From NCBI RefSeq assembly GCF_020497125.1, contig NC_059075.1, positions 108,849,222-108,913,221 on the forward strand: a stretch of 64,000 nt of DNA, given 5' to 3'. This document shows positions 31,555 through 41,857 of this stretch, one piece after another. The position numbers and the translations under genes are program-made. Positions within the stretch are counted from its first letter, which is position 1, and each line of letters opens with the position of its first letter. Under the pieces are notes generated by a model, which was not told the DNA's origin, ran no database searches, and saw nothing but the letters and a program-made list of their open reading frames with translations. This DNA comes from Mauremys mutica (taxonomy: Eukaryota > Chordata > Testudines > Geoemydidae).

Positions 31555-32878
31555 AAGCTAGGTTCCTCAGTGAGCAGGGTAACCTGTGACTATTAAGTTT
31601 GTTCCCCCCCTTCCAACACACGTTTAAAAATAAAATACATGGAACTTTGTTAATTAACACCGTTTTCTTTATTACTGATTTTGCGGTAAAGGGTTGAAAC
31701 TGGGACGCAGACTGTGATGGGTAGGGTGTGTAGTGATGTAAAGACCGCTTCTAAACTCAAGGAATGACCCCCTTCAAACACAGTCTCCTCTAAAAGAAAA
31801 TGATGGAAACAGTAATTAACAGAAAAGTCTTTTTTTATTATCAACTAGACAGGGGATGAAACTGGGACGGGGGCTTGGGTGAGGCGGGAAGGAAAGGACT
31901 TATCAAAATTTTGGGAATGAGAGCCTTCTTGTACTTGAGCACTCTGCAGGGGTGGAGTAACAGTTTTCATGGCCCCTGCCGCCCCTCCTTCTTGGTACTT
32001 TGAGTGAGGAGGGTATGGGATTTTGTGGCGGGGGAGGGCGGTTAGAGAGAGACTGCAGTGGGGCTCTGTCCTCCTGCCTCCGGTCCTGCAGAACATCCAC
32101 AAGGCGCCAGAGCGTGTCCATTTGCTCCCTCATTAGTCCAAGCAGTGTTTGAGTCGCCTGCTGGTCTTCCTGCCGCCACCTGTCCTCCCGTTCGCAGTGT
32201 GAGCGCTGGTACTGCGACATGTTCTCCCTCCACTGGGTCTGCTGGGCCGCCTCGGCTCGGGAGCAGCCCATAAGTTCTGAGAACATCTCGTCCCGTGTCC
32301 TTTTCTTTCGCCGCCTAATCTGCGCCAGCCTCTGTGAGGGGGATGCCGGGTAGGTCGGGAGACAGTTGCAGCTATGTGATGGGAAAAAGGGAGTGAATTC
32401 CTTACAAAGATACATTTTTGCGAACAATGAACATAGTCTAGTCTGTCTCTGTGAACAAGACCATGCACAGCACCTATCTCATGCGCACTCAGGACAAGTT
32501 CGAATTTTCGGCCTTCGCATTCAGTGCCTGGGGTCTTGCAGTGGAGATCAGACAAGCAGGGCAGGACAGCAGAATTCGTGTAGCAGGCAGACATGGTAAG
32601 CCGTAGACTTTTGGCTGCTTAAAACTTAATTTATGGCAGTGCCCTCCTTTCACGGTCAAAGCAATGCTCCTAGCGTTGACCAGTTCCTGCTGCCGGCAAT
32701 CCGGAAAGCATGAACTCTGCCCCTGTCCCACCCCCTCGTGGCTGTCCCCGGGAAAGATCCCTGTATGCTGCCCCTGTCCCGCCTCCACCGCGTGGCTGTA
32801 AACCGCCGGTTACAGTTATGTAAAGGAACAGGCAAGCAGTCCCAATACTAACATTCCCCTAATTCAAAGCAGGCCACC

Positions 32879-33151
32879 ATGAGCAAAATCACCCTGATGA
32901 GGATCAGTGACACAGATAAAGACCGCATGCTGCGTGAAAGCCAGCAAAAACCAGGGCCCTATGCCGCCATGCTCGTCGAGGCAATGATACCCGAGTACCT
33001 GATGATAGCCTGGCGCGGAAAAGTGTGCTACCACGAAGGACGCAATAAGACCGCTCTCCCAGGAACCTCATGCAGAGGCTTTTCAATTACCTCCAGGAGA
33101 GCTACGTGGAGATCTCCCATGAGGATTTCTGTTCTATCCCGTACATATTGA
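32879..33151 (+). CDS. Small ORF of unknown function inside Harbinger
   Basis: The ATG sits in a perfect Kozak context, GCCACCATGA. The frame begins M-S-K-I-T-L-M-R-I-S-D-T-D-K-D and includes A-A-M-L-V-E-A-M-I-P-E-Y-L-M. Around 33060 the quality of the frame drops; in the next frame the text continues as R-N-L-M-Q-R-L-F-N-Y-L-Q-E-S-Y and S-H-E-D-F-C-S-I-P-Y-I, open to a TGA near 33224, so a one-base frameshift is likely. An AATAAA lies at 33189-33194. It runs antisense to the Myb-like gene, within its intron. I recognise no domain. It could be a third Harbinger product or an unrelated captured sequence. Confidence 0.5.
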   Translation: MSKITLMRISDTDKDRMLRESQQKPGPYAAMLVEAMIPEYLMIAWRGKVCYHEGRNKTALPGTSCRGFSITSRRATWRSPMRISVLSRTY

Positions 33152-33188
33152 CCTTCTTTTCCATTGTTAATATTTCTGTTCTGTTAAA

Positions 33189-33194
33189 AATAAA
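33189..33194 (+). promoter_or_regulatory. Poly(A) signal for the small ORF
   Basis: AATAAA, downstream of the small ORF on the same strand. Confidence 0.35.
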
Positions 33195-34188
33195 TGTTTA
33201 CATGTTTAAAGCACTTACCGACTGATCCTTCCCCTGATTCAGGGTCCGGGTTAACGGCTGGGGAGAGTTGGTAGGGGATCTCCGTGAGGGTGATGAAGAG
33301 ATCCTGGCTGTTGGGGAAATCAGCGTTGTAAGCGCTGTCAACTGCCTCGTCCTCCTCATCTCCTTCCTCATCTTCCCCGTCCACGAACATCTCCGAGGAA
33401 CCGGACGTCGACACTATTCCATCCTCAGAGTCCACGGTCAGTGGTGGGGTAGTGGTGGCGGCCGCACCTAGAATGGCATGCAGTGCCTCGTAGAAGCGGC
33501 ATGTCTGGGGCTGGGATCCGGAGCGTCTGTTTGCCACTTTGGTCTTCTGGTAGCCTTGTCTCAGGTCCTTGATTTTCACGCGGCACTGCGTTGCATCCCG
33601 GCTGTATCCTCTCTCTGTAATGGCTTTGGTGATCTTCTCGTAGATCTTCGCATTCCGTTTTTTGGAGCGCAGCTCCGAAAGCACAGACTCATTGCCCCAC
33701 ACAGCGATCAGATCCAAGACTTCCCGATCAGTCCATGCTGGGGCCCTCTTTCTATTCTGAGATTGCATGGACACCTCTGCTGGAGAGCTCTGCATCGTTG
33801 CCAGTGCTGCTGAGCTCACCACGATGTCCAAACAGGAAATGAGATTCAAACTGGCCAGACAGGAAAAGGAATTCAAATTTTCACGGGGCTTTTCCTGTGT
33901 GGCTGGTCAGAGCATCCGAGCTCAGACTGCTGTCCAGAGCGTCAACAGAGTGGTGCACTGTGAGATAGCTCCCGGAGCTATTAACGTCGAATTCCATCCA
34001 CACCTAGCCTAATTCGACATGGCCATGTCGAATTTAGCGCTACTCCCCTCGTCGGGGAGGAGTACAGAAATTGAACTAAAGAGACCCGTATGTCGAACTA
34101 AATAGCTTCGTTGTGTGGACGGGTGCAGGGTTAATTCGATTTAACGCTGCTAAATTCGACATAACCTCCTAGTGTAGACCAGGCCTTA

Positions 34189-34470
34189 GGCTATGTCTAG
34201 TCTATGAGCTGGGAGGTGGGGGGCTGACGTACTTGCACTAGCTCTCATTGAGCTAGTATGCTAAAAATAGCATGGGCTATGGGTGGGGTAGCACGGGCAG
34301 CAGTGAGTCGCAACACAGGCTAGCCATGCTGTGTATGGACTCCCTGGGTTTAGGCAGGTTTGTACTCAGCACGGCTAACCCGTGCTGCCGCTCATGGCTG
34401 CCCACGCTTCTGTGGCTACACTTCTATGTGAGCTGGAAATCACACCCCAGCTCCAAGTGTAGATATACCC
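34189..34470. mobile_element. PIF/Harbinger MITE abutting the full-length copy
   Basis: GGCTATGTCTAGTCTATGAG and CCAAGTGTAGATATACCC are inverted ends. TTA lies on both sides (34186-34188 and 34471-34473); the left TTA is also the right target duplication of the 4180-bp element. Confidence 0.85.
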
Positions 34471-34473
34471 TTA

Positions 34474-35940
34474 GTCCCCAAACCCGGTACCTTTTGCCCC
34501 TTGCAGGGGTGGACAATATTTGGGCATGATGCAAGCTCGAAGCAGTGAGTCCCAGTCTCTGTTACTCTGCTTGGTGTCTGTCACCATGGTTCCCTTGCAG
34601 GTCAGGACTCCTCTGCTGGGTCTAGGCTACTCCTTCAGCTGGGCTGTGACCTTTCCCCCTGGGCTGATCTCCAAGCTCCAGGGTCAGGCTGTATTTGGGT
34701 CTGCTCCCTCCAGCAGCAGCAACATGTGCTTGGGCCTCAGCCATATGGCTCCTCTGTCCAGCCCTACCCCGTGCCAGCTGATTGGCCCAGAGTCAACCAG
34801 CCCGTGCTCAGATACCACAGTGATGGATGGCACTACAGAATCCTAGAATTAGCAACCACTCCCTGTCCCCACAAGGGCAGGGCTGTGCTCTCTCTCTGCA
34901 GTGGCATTTCTCTCCTTCAGTGAAAGGCAGCATGGCAGAAAGAAATCCTCTAGCCAACCAGGGCTCTGTGGCCAGTTCCCCTCTCTGTGCATCCCCAAAT
35001 CTATCAGGTGTCGTACAGGTAATGCTGGTCCTTTGACACTGCTGATGTGCACATGTAGTGGAGGCACTTGCAGAGAAGAACTAGCCGAGACACCGTTCAC
35101 ATGCTACTGCTTCTCCATCCATCGCCAGGAACATTGGGAGCCCTGGAAATGCCGCAGCCAGGCAAAGTGTGTCACATTCACTGCCTGGTGAGTCCTCCCC
35201 TCACTAATCCAGGAGATTGGGGAGGGAGGAAGGGGTCTCCATGGGAACAGTGATCCCTCAAACAAGGAGGGGGAGCTCTCACTCTGCTTTTAGCTCTGCT
35301 CCCCCTTACTCTAATCCTTGCCCCCCAAATACCATCACTAGCCATTTGGGGAAAGAAGAGGAAATACCTGTATCTATTTAAGCCGTATCTTTTTCTCATA
35401 ATGACTCAACTTCTGGAGAATCTGGCCCGCTTTCTCTGCCTCCACATGTCAAGTTACCGGATACGGGGCAGTTTGGGCAAGCTCCAAACACAAGGAGGGG
35501 CAGGCCTATCCTCCCTGATGTAATAAACAAATAAAGGGGCAAAGTTCAATTCCACTCGTTAGCAGCCTGCAATGCAAAATCAATGTTTGTTCACCTGTTG
35601 TTGCACTCACTGTGGCGTGAAAAGTACAGTAATGATGATAAAATAGAGAGCAATGAAATAAAAGCAGTGGGCTGGCACAGCCTCATAAAACCTACCACCT
35701 TGATTAATTCAGCATGGCAATTTATCCTTTACGACACCCTTTTTTATCCAGTAAGTATATAGAAGCTTAGTTAAAAGCCAATACAAAGATCAGGTGAGAG
35801 TTCTGTATGAGAAACATCTGCTCTTTTATCAACCTTCTGTTTTTACAAATCTGTTTTGTGAGAAGCACATGGGGAGCAAAGCAGGAAACATTGTTATTCA
35901 CACTTGCGCTTTGATTCCAAGGTAATTCTAACCACGCTGA
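34474..35940. other. Intergenic, nothing recognised
   Basis: No known repeat ends or exons. Positions 35530-35920 are complex and AT-rich, with TTGATTAATTCAGCATGGCA, and may be a conserved non-coding element. Confidence 0.35.
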
Positions 35941-35944
35941 GCTG

Positions 35945-36660
35945 TATTCAGTGGGCTGGCAGACTCCTCTATTCAGGGGCTGTGGGGGAAGATGTGGCCC
36001 CCCAGGTCAGACTAAGACAGCCTTCAGGGCGGTATTAACTTGCGCTTCTGCTTTACTGCGCTCTATGGGGCTTGGCACAAGTGCAGAACCACCATGCCAC
36101 ATGTCTGGACTGACCATGTCCCTTTACCCCTCTGTCAAGGTTCCTTCCCCACTCTGAACTTTAGGGTACAGATGTGGGGACCTGCATGAACACCTCTAAG
36201 CTTAACTACCAGCTTAGATCTGGTTTTGCTGCCACCATTCCCAAATACTAACTCCCTTCCCTGGATAGTCTTGAGAGACTTCTTCACCAAGTTCCTGGTG
36301 AACACCGATCCAACCCCTTGGATCTTAACACCCCCCCCCAAAACAAAGAGCACAAACAAAAGCCTTCCCCCCACCAAGATTTGAAAGTATCTTGTCCCCT
36401 TATTGGTCCTTTGGGTCAGGTGTCAGCCAGGTTACCTGAGCTTCTTAACCCTTTACAGGTAAAAGGATTTTGGTGTCTCTAGTCAGGAGGGATTTTATAG
36501 TATTGTACACAGGAGGGCTGTTCCCTTCCCTTTATAGTTATGACACCTCCCTCCCCCAAATCTGCTCCCTCCCTCCCTCTTCTGGCCTATTCCAGAATGT
36601 CCCCTGTGCCCAGAACTACTGCAGAGGTGATGCAGAACTAGAGAAGCAGTTCTTTACCTG
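35945..36660. repeat. Unclassified repeat, copy 2, split by an LTR
   Basis: TGTGGCCCCCCAGGTCAGAC and, after the LTR, CTACTGCAGAGGTGATGCAG align with the copy at 20165-20490 in the same order. Confidence 0.5.
36133..36545 (-). mobile_element. Endogenous retrovirus solo LTR, 413 bp
   Basis: The segment starts TGTCAAGGTTCC and ends TAGTTATGACA, so it has the TG...CA ends of an LTR. The 4-bp flanks CCTC (36129-36132 and 36546-36549) are a perfect target duplication. The text TAACCCTTTACAGGTAAAAG is one I associate with reverse-oriented LTRs of turtle retroviruses. No viral genes are present; a solo LTR remains after recombination between LTRs. Confidence 0.75.
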
Positions 36661-36779
36661 GGGAAGGGCCAGGGTTTATGCTTGCACTGCAGTCCCTTTG
36701 TCTCAGCTAGCCTGGGGAAAAGGGGACCTTAGGACAATGATGAATCAATCCCCTTGTCAATAAACATGGTAGTTCATTG

Positions 36780-36999
36780 CAGGGCCGGCTCTAGCTTTTT
36801 TGCCGCCCCAAGCGGCGAAGGAAAAAAAGAAAAAGGAAAAAATATATAAAGCTGCGATCGGCGGCACTTTGGCGGCAGCTCTACCGCGCCGCTCCGAGAG
36901 GGACTGATGGATCCGCCTCTGAGGACCCGGACGTGCTGCCCCTTTCCATTAGCCGCCCCAAGCACCTGCTTTCTGCGCTGGTGCCTGGAGCCGACCCTG
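36780..36999. mobile_element. hAT MITE, 220 bp
   Basis: CAGGGCCGGCTCTAG and TGGAGCCGACCCTG are inverted ends. GTTCATTG at 36772-36779 and 37000-37007 is a perfect 8-bp duplication. GCCGCCCCAAGC occurs near both ends. Confidence 0.93.
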
Positions 37000-37007
37000 G
37001 TTCATTG

Positions 37008-38222
37008 AATACCACAAGAGCCAAAGAGCTTACAGTCCAGATCCTGCAAACCCAGCATGCATGGAACTCCTATTGACTTTTTGCACAGACTTGCCACTGA
37101 AGGATTTGCATATCTGGTCCTAATAGAGACCAAGGGCCACAGTTCAGTGTGAATCAGTGCAGAGACCCCATTCCATCACACATGACCGTCTCACTGTTTC
37201 CCTTGTTTGTCGTATTTGGTTGCTACTGCCACCAAATAATGAGGGCCCAGAAGATCAATGTAGGAAGCTTTCATGAAAGAAATGGGTTGGGTTTTTAAGA
37301 GGGCTTACAAATAGAAGAGGGACATAGGGATAACAATTGAGGGAACACTGTGCCCTTAAAGCATCCCCTTCTTTCCTGGGCTGGTGAGAGGAAGACTCAC
37401 CAGGTATGGGAATGTGAAACATTTTGCTTGGCAGAGGTATTTCTGGAGTCCCCAATGCCTAGGGATAGAATGAAGAAAAAAATTATTGTTAGGTATTTTG
37501 GCTCCTAGGAACATTTTAATATATATTTATATATATTTTTAGTGACATATACACTAATGCTGTGATGTATTGCAAGATGTGATATAAATGATTAATAAAA
37601 TAGATGTTAATATTCCTGAGTTCATATTGTGCTGGTAATTTTCCTTTGCTATTTGCAATATATTTTCTTTGCTCCAAACAGGCAGGAAATAGCTAATCAG
37701 CCATGACAAACTCATTGTATTAGGAGTCATCTATGGATTAGAATGGGTGTCATATGACTAAACACCCAACTCCTGGTACAATGCACCCCACAGTGACATT
37801 GGATAGAATTCATCCTTAACCACCCTGCCAAAAGTACTCTTAACAAAGGGAAACAAGAAAACATCATTCAAATGAGGGACATCTGTTCTCCAATGTTTGC
37901 AGATAATGACTGGATCAAGTGTCTGCATACAGCGTATTTCTTTTCCACAGATGATTTGATCTGGTATTTTACAAATTCTAAAATAATCCCCATCCCAGCT
38001 TCATACTAGGTATATGGGATTTCACTAGAAAGAAAGGAAACTTTTCCTACCCCATGCCAAGTATTTACAAACAGGAAAGACAGACTCAGGGCAATAAAAT
38101 AAAAATGTTTTATCTGACAACATACACTTTGAGCTTTGGACTTTTCTGTCTCTATCATGCTACCTAATATGGCAGTAATGTCCAGTAAGGAGGTTTATTA
38201 TGGGAGTTAGGCAAAGTAAATG
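37008..38222. other. Intergenic, AT-rich in part, nothing recognised
   Basis: A TATATATTTATATATATTTT run lies near 37515-37545. No gene or transposon termini seen. Confidence 0.35.
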
Positions 38223-38230
38223 ATCTAGGT

Positions 38231-38537
38231 CAGGGGTAGGCAACCTATGGCATGCGTGAAGGCGGCACGCGAGCTGATTTTCAGTGGCACTCACACTGCC
38301 CGGGTCCTGGCCACCGGTCCGCAGGGCTCTGCATTTTAATTTAATTTTAAATGAAGCTTCTTAAACATTTTTAAAACCTTATTTACTTTACATACAACAA
38401 TAGTTTAGTTATATATTATAGACTTATAGAAAGAGACCTTCTAAAATGTTAAAATGTATTCCTGGCACACACAACCTTAAATCAGAGTGAATAAATGAAG
38501 ACTCGGCATAGCACTTCTGAAAGATTGCTGACCCTTG
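38231..38537. mobile_element. hAT element, 307 bp
   Basis: CAGGGGTAGGCAACC and GATTGCTGACCCTTG are inverted ends. ATCTAGGT at 38223-38230 and 38538-38545 is a perfect 8-bp duplication. The AT-rich interior holds no gene. Confidence 0.93.
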
Positions 38538-38545
38538 ATCTAGGT

Positions 38546-39398
38546 TATGTCAACTGTAAATTCCCAACTGACTTAAATGCAGGGTTCTGCTTAAAAACTG
38601 ATGGCACAATATAGCCCTTGGTGAAAAATAATTACATCATCTTTCCTCAGCTAAGGGAGAAATACCACTACCAAGATGACATGTATTCTTACCTTTGCAA
38701 CCTATTTTTAGTATTATGATAACACTATGCACTTCCATTGCATCTGTCATGTGATGTGAGCATTTATTACCACTGGAGACACCCTTAATCCTCCCCTCTG
38801 GTTCTGTGAGTGGAGAGGATCCTGAATCTTTTAAATTGCTGCAAAAACTGTACCTGGACCAGCCCTGGAGTGTGCAAATATCCATGAAACTAATGTCTTT
38901 CTTTTTGTATGCGGTTAGTTAAATAGTGAACAATGTTGACATTTGAATGGTGGTCATTAGGCTTCAAAATGATTACCTTCCTTAAAATGAACAGAGCGGT
39001 TACCATCCCTACGAGCTATGGTTCCAGGCTGTCTGCAGACTTGGGCAGTATCATTGCATCTGTTTTCATCTGGTTTACATTTGGAAGGTTATCTTTGCAA
39101 CCAGAAGGGCTAAAGACTTCAATGTTTTAAACAAAAGATTAGATTCTGGAGCGTGAGATGCAGCTAGTAAGGAAAAGTACTAGCTTGCTGAACAATCATG
39201 AGCCAGCCCACTTCAAACCTGGTGTCCCCCTCTGCAACTCTGTGGGGATCTCTAATGCTGATCCAGGGAAATTAATTGGTTTAGTGCATGGACCCACCAT
39301 GAGTTAAGGATTTGGAGAGAGGAAACCTAGACCCCCAAATGAATAATTTAGAGAAAGTTTTGAGAATTCTATTTAGGGTACTGGAGTAGCCCCATTAC
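38546..39398. other. Intergenic, nothing recognised
   Basis: No exon or repeat ends identified. Confidence 0.35.
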
Positions 39399-39411
39399 AA
39401 TAGTGTCAAAG

Positions 39412-39633
39412 CAGCAAAGAGTCCTGTGGCACCTTATAGACTAACAGACGTATTGGAGCATGAGCTTTCGTGGGTGAATACCCACTTCGTTGGATGCATG
39501 TGATGTCATGCATCCGATGAAGTGGGTATTCACCCACGAAAACTCATGCTCCAATACGTCTGTTAGTCTATAAGGTGCCACAGGACTCTTTGCTCCTTTT
39601 ACAGATCCAGACTAACACGGCTACCCCTCTGAT
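39412..39633. mobile_element. Palindromic PLE remnant, 222 bp
   Basis: AATAGTGTCAAAG at 39399-39411 and 39634-39646 is a perfect 13-bp duplication. The element is an inverted repeat: CAGCAAAGAGTCCTGTGGCA through GGATGCATG, then its reverse complement, ending ACACGGCTACCCCTCTGAT. It is a Penelope terminal repeat copied twice, head to head, with the hammerhead region at the hairpin tip. Confidence 0.9.
39514..39554 (+). ncRNA. Decayed hammerhead motif in PLE
   Basis: CCGATGA, stem GTGGG/CCCAC, GAAA and a weakened stem III (AAC for AGC). One core base and one stem pair differ from the intact copy at 49620. Confidence 0.55.
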
Positions 39634-39659
39634 AATAGTGTCAAAGTACCTCCCAGTCT

Positions 39660-40050
39660 TCAATGGTTTTAGTCTCACAACATCCCTCTGAAGTAAGGAA
39701 GCACGACTATCCCCATTTTGCAAACAGGGATCTGAGACAGAGAGACTAGAGCCCAGATTTTTAAAGGTATTAAGATATTCTGGAGCTCAGTGTTTATAAA
39801 GCCTAACCGCTTTAGGCAAATTTCATTTTCAAACCTTTCGGCACTTAAAAGTCTAAATCCTTTCTGAAAATGAGATTTAGGCTCCTAACTTAGCTAGGCT
39901 TTGCAATGCTGAGTGCCAGAACATCTAAATACCTTTAAAAATCTGGGCAGAATGACTTGCCCAATGTCACATAGGAAAATCTGGTGGGAGAGCAAGGAAT
40001 TGAACCCAGATATCCTGAGTCCTAGTCCAGTGCTTTAATCACAAACCTTT
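39660..40050 (-). repeat. MIR SINE, reverse, split by a palindrome
   Basis: CTCACAACATCCCTCTGAAG and CCCCATTTTGCAAACAGGGA lie left of the insert; GAATGACTTGCCCAATGTCA and ATTGAACCCAGATATCCTGA continue the MIR to the right. Confidence 0.75.
39751..39948. mobile_element. Palindromic MITE inside MIR, 198 bp
   Basis: GCCCAGATTTTTAAAGGTAT and ATACCTTTAAAAATCTGGGC are perfect 20-bp inverted ends. The target duplication is not clear. Confidence 0.7.
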
Positions 40051-40094
40051 CTTTTTATACACTCTTATACCATAAAGGGACTAATTAATAAGTT

Positions 40095-40195
40095 TTCATC
40101 AAGTGCAGGTTAGACAAACACCTGTCAGGGATGGTCCAAATAATATTTAGTCCTGCCTTGATTCCCTTCCAGTCCTATAATTCTATGCCCCTGTT
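40095..40195 (+). mobile_element. CR1 LINE 3' end fragment
   Basis: GGTTAGACAAACACCTGTCA, CCTTCCAGTCCTATAATTCTATG match the CR1 terminus. Confidence 0.75.
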
Positions 40196-40369
40196 TGTAA
40201 TAAAATGTATGATTGGGCAGGAGTGCTGGTAGGAGGCTAGTATTTATTTGTTAGTCCAGTCGCCTGACATGGGTCAGGATTACAATAGTTTAATACTCTC
40301 ATCACACGGCAAAAGTCAGGATCTACTGACTTAAATGGCTACTGTTACACCTGTGATCTAGATAACTAT

Positions 40370-40640
40370 TATTATATTCTTTGTACTTGGGGAAAGTGAC
40401 CTGAGGCACAGAGAAGCTATATGACTCAGCTAAGATCATACATTGAGTAAATGGCAAAACCAAGAATAGAACACAGCAGTTCTAGATTTAGTGGGTTCTC
40501 CTCAGCAGCTTTGAAAATCAGGCCATAGGTGTCCCAAATTTGGCATCCAGTAATCAATAGATACTATTGAAAACATGAGTCCTAGTGATCTGTTTAGGGT
40601 CACATAAAAAGTCAGAGGCAGTGCTGGGAATAGAACTCCT
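40370..40640 (-). repeat. Two reverse MIR fragments
   Basis: CTGAGGCACAGAGAAGCTATA..ACTCAGCTAAGATCA (40400-40440) and TAGGGTCACATAAAAAGTCA..GGGAATAGAACTCC (40595-40640). Confidence 0.55.
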
Positions 40641-40659
40641 AGTGGTACCTTGGAGCCCT

Positions 40660-41144
40660 TTGTTAAAATTCTGATGCGGTTCTGAAGGGATGGTTTGGAT
40701 GCTTTCCCTAGCTCACTCATTCTTAGACTGGCTACTGCTAATTTACTGTAGCCAGAGATTATTTCTTGCTGGAGTTCACAGAAATTCTTCTGAAGAGAAA
40801 TTTTGTGGCCTTTGGAATGGATCAGCCTGCACTAAATGACAGATGTTTAAAAAAGCGAACGAACCCCTCAAGCCTTTCCCTATGAGGTCTTCGCCTCCAA
40901 CTCTTCACAATTTTTGCAGTTGAGCATTATGCAGGGCCTATTAATGCAGGCCTTGATCACACAAGGTCTTATGCCCATGACTAAATATAAGCATGTGTTT
41001 AAGCACTGGACCATCATCAATATATTTTTCAAAAACCAAGTATAAATATTTAGAGCAAACACTTTTCTTTCTTGGTTATAGGAAATGTGGAAAACAAATG
41101 AATAGATTCATCAGTCCCTCAACCGCATTTTCTCTGTGAGCACA
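40660..41144. other. Intergenic, nothing recognised
   Basis: No gene or repeat end seen. Confidence 0.35.
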
Positions 41145-41795
41145 TGTAACCGAGGTCCTTGGGATTGTTGTAGGAGCTGCAGTGATCTGTATAACCTGTA
41201 TGTTCAAAAGGTCTGTTCCACCTTTCCCTCCCCCGCCCTTTTGTCTCCTCTCCCCCTTTGAATACCCGTGAAGTGGCTTTCCCCTTCCCCCTCCCCCTCC
41301 CTCCCGGAATGCTTGTGGGATGAATGGGCTGCTTGAGCAGCTGGAAGATCAGAAGAGCTCCCAGGTAGACAAGGTGTCTGGCACTCTGATTAGGCAGCGA
41401 TCACATGCCCATTGCATGGACACTGCCCTAGGTGGAGTGTGACCAACCAGACGCGGCCAAGCCATCTCTAGTCGCAGGCCATGAAGAGCAGGTCCTTAAA
41501 AGGGGGAGGGGCCATGTGCTCAGGAGGCACTCACAAGATTGTACCTCCCATGAAGGCCCTTCACCCGGATTCCCTGGCCAGAGGTTCACCGCGTTGCATT
41601 TCATCGTGCCTCGGGAAGACTTACCTTCATCGTACCATCCAGCGCTGTGCTGTGAGACCTTGACATCTCCAGTGTCTTGCCTGTCCTGGGAGCGTGAGTA
41701 TGCGAGTGTGAGTGTGACCCCCCCCAACTTCTTTTGAGCTTAGCTATCAGTATAATAAATGTGCTGCTTTCTGCCAAACTCTGGTGGGTCATTAA
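41145..41795 (+). mobile_element. Probable endogenous retrovirus LTR
   Basis: The segment has LTR-like architecture: a pyrimidine-rich and complex first half, a TATA-like CCTTAAAAGGG at 41496, and AATAAA at 41754-41759 followed by GTGCTGCTTTCTGCC. Terminal TG/CA and a target duplication cannot be fixed, and no viral genes are present. A host promoter is an alternative. Confidence 0.4.
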
Positions 41796-41857
41796 TCCTC
41801 CCTAAGCTTATTAGCTGGCCCAATTTCGGGTAATAGGGATGTCTTACATATTCTATG

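Larger units (their letters stand above)
32372..33218 (-). other. Intron of the Myb-like gene
   Basis: Donor GTAAGT and acceptor CACATAG with an upstream pyrimidine tract define a ~847-bp intron. It holds a sense-opposite small ORF. Confidence 0.6.
31903..33822 (-). pseudogene. Harbinger Myb/trihelix protein gene, 2 exons, frameshifted
   Basis: The gene is the DNA-binding partner that brings the transposase to the ends and to the nucleus. Exon 1 (33219 to about 33795, or 33876 for the upstream Met) encodes a trihelix domain: A-P-A-W-T-D-R-E-V-L-D-L-I at the start, R-G-Y-S-R-D-A-T-Q-C-R-V-K and C-R-F-Y-E-A-L-H-A-I-L-G near its end, then an acidic run D-G-E-D-E-E-G-D-E-E-D-E. It ends at a donor GTAAGT (reverse strand, 33218-33213). 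Exon 2 starts after an AG at 32373-32372 and encodes a basic R-R-R-K-K-R-T-R-D-E-M-F, a coiled-coil-like Gln/Arg-rich part and a C-terminus R-R-L-S-F-P-K-F ending at 31903. Joining the exons in phase requires a frame change of one position near 32350, so this copy is probably broken. AATAAA signals lie at 31834-31839 (reverse). Confidence 0.8.
30006..34185. mobile_element. PIF/Harbinger transposon with both genes, 4180 bp
   Basis: The left end GGGTATGTCTACACTACC and the right end TAGTGTAGACCAGGCC are imperfect inverted repeats. TTA (30003-30005 and 34186-34188) is the target duplication. Inside are a DDE nuclease gene on +, a two-exon Myb/trihelix protein gene on - (the canonical Harbinger partner), and a small + strand ORF in the intron of the latter. 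Multiple TTCGA motifs sit at both ends. Frameshifts in at least two genes make this copy non-functional, but the gene order is intact. Confidence 0.93.
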
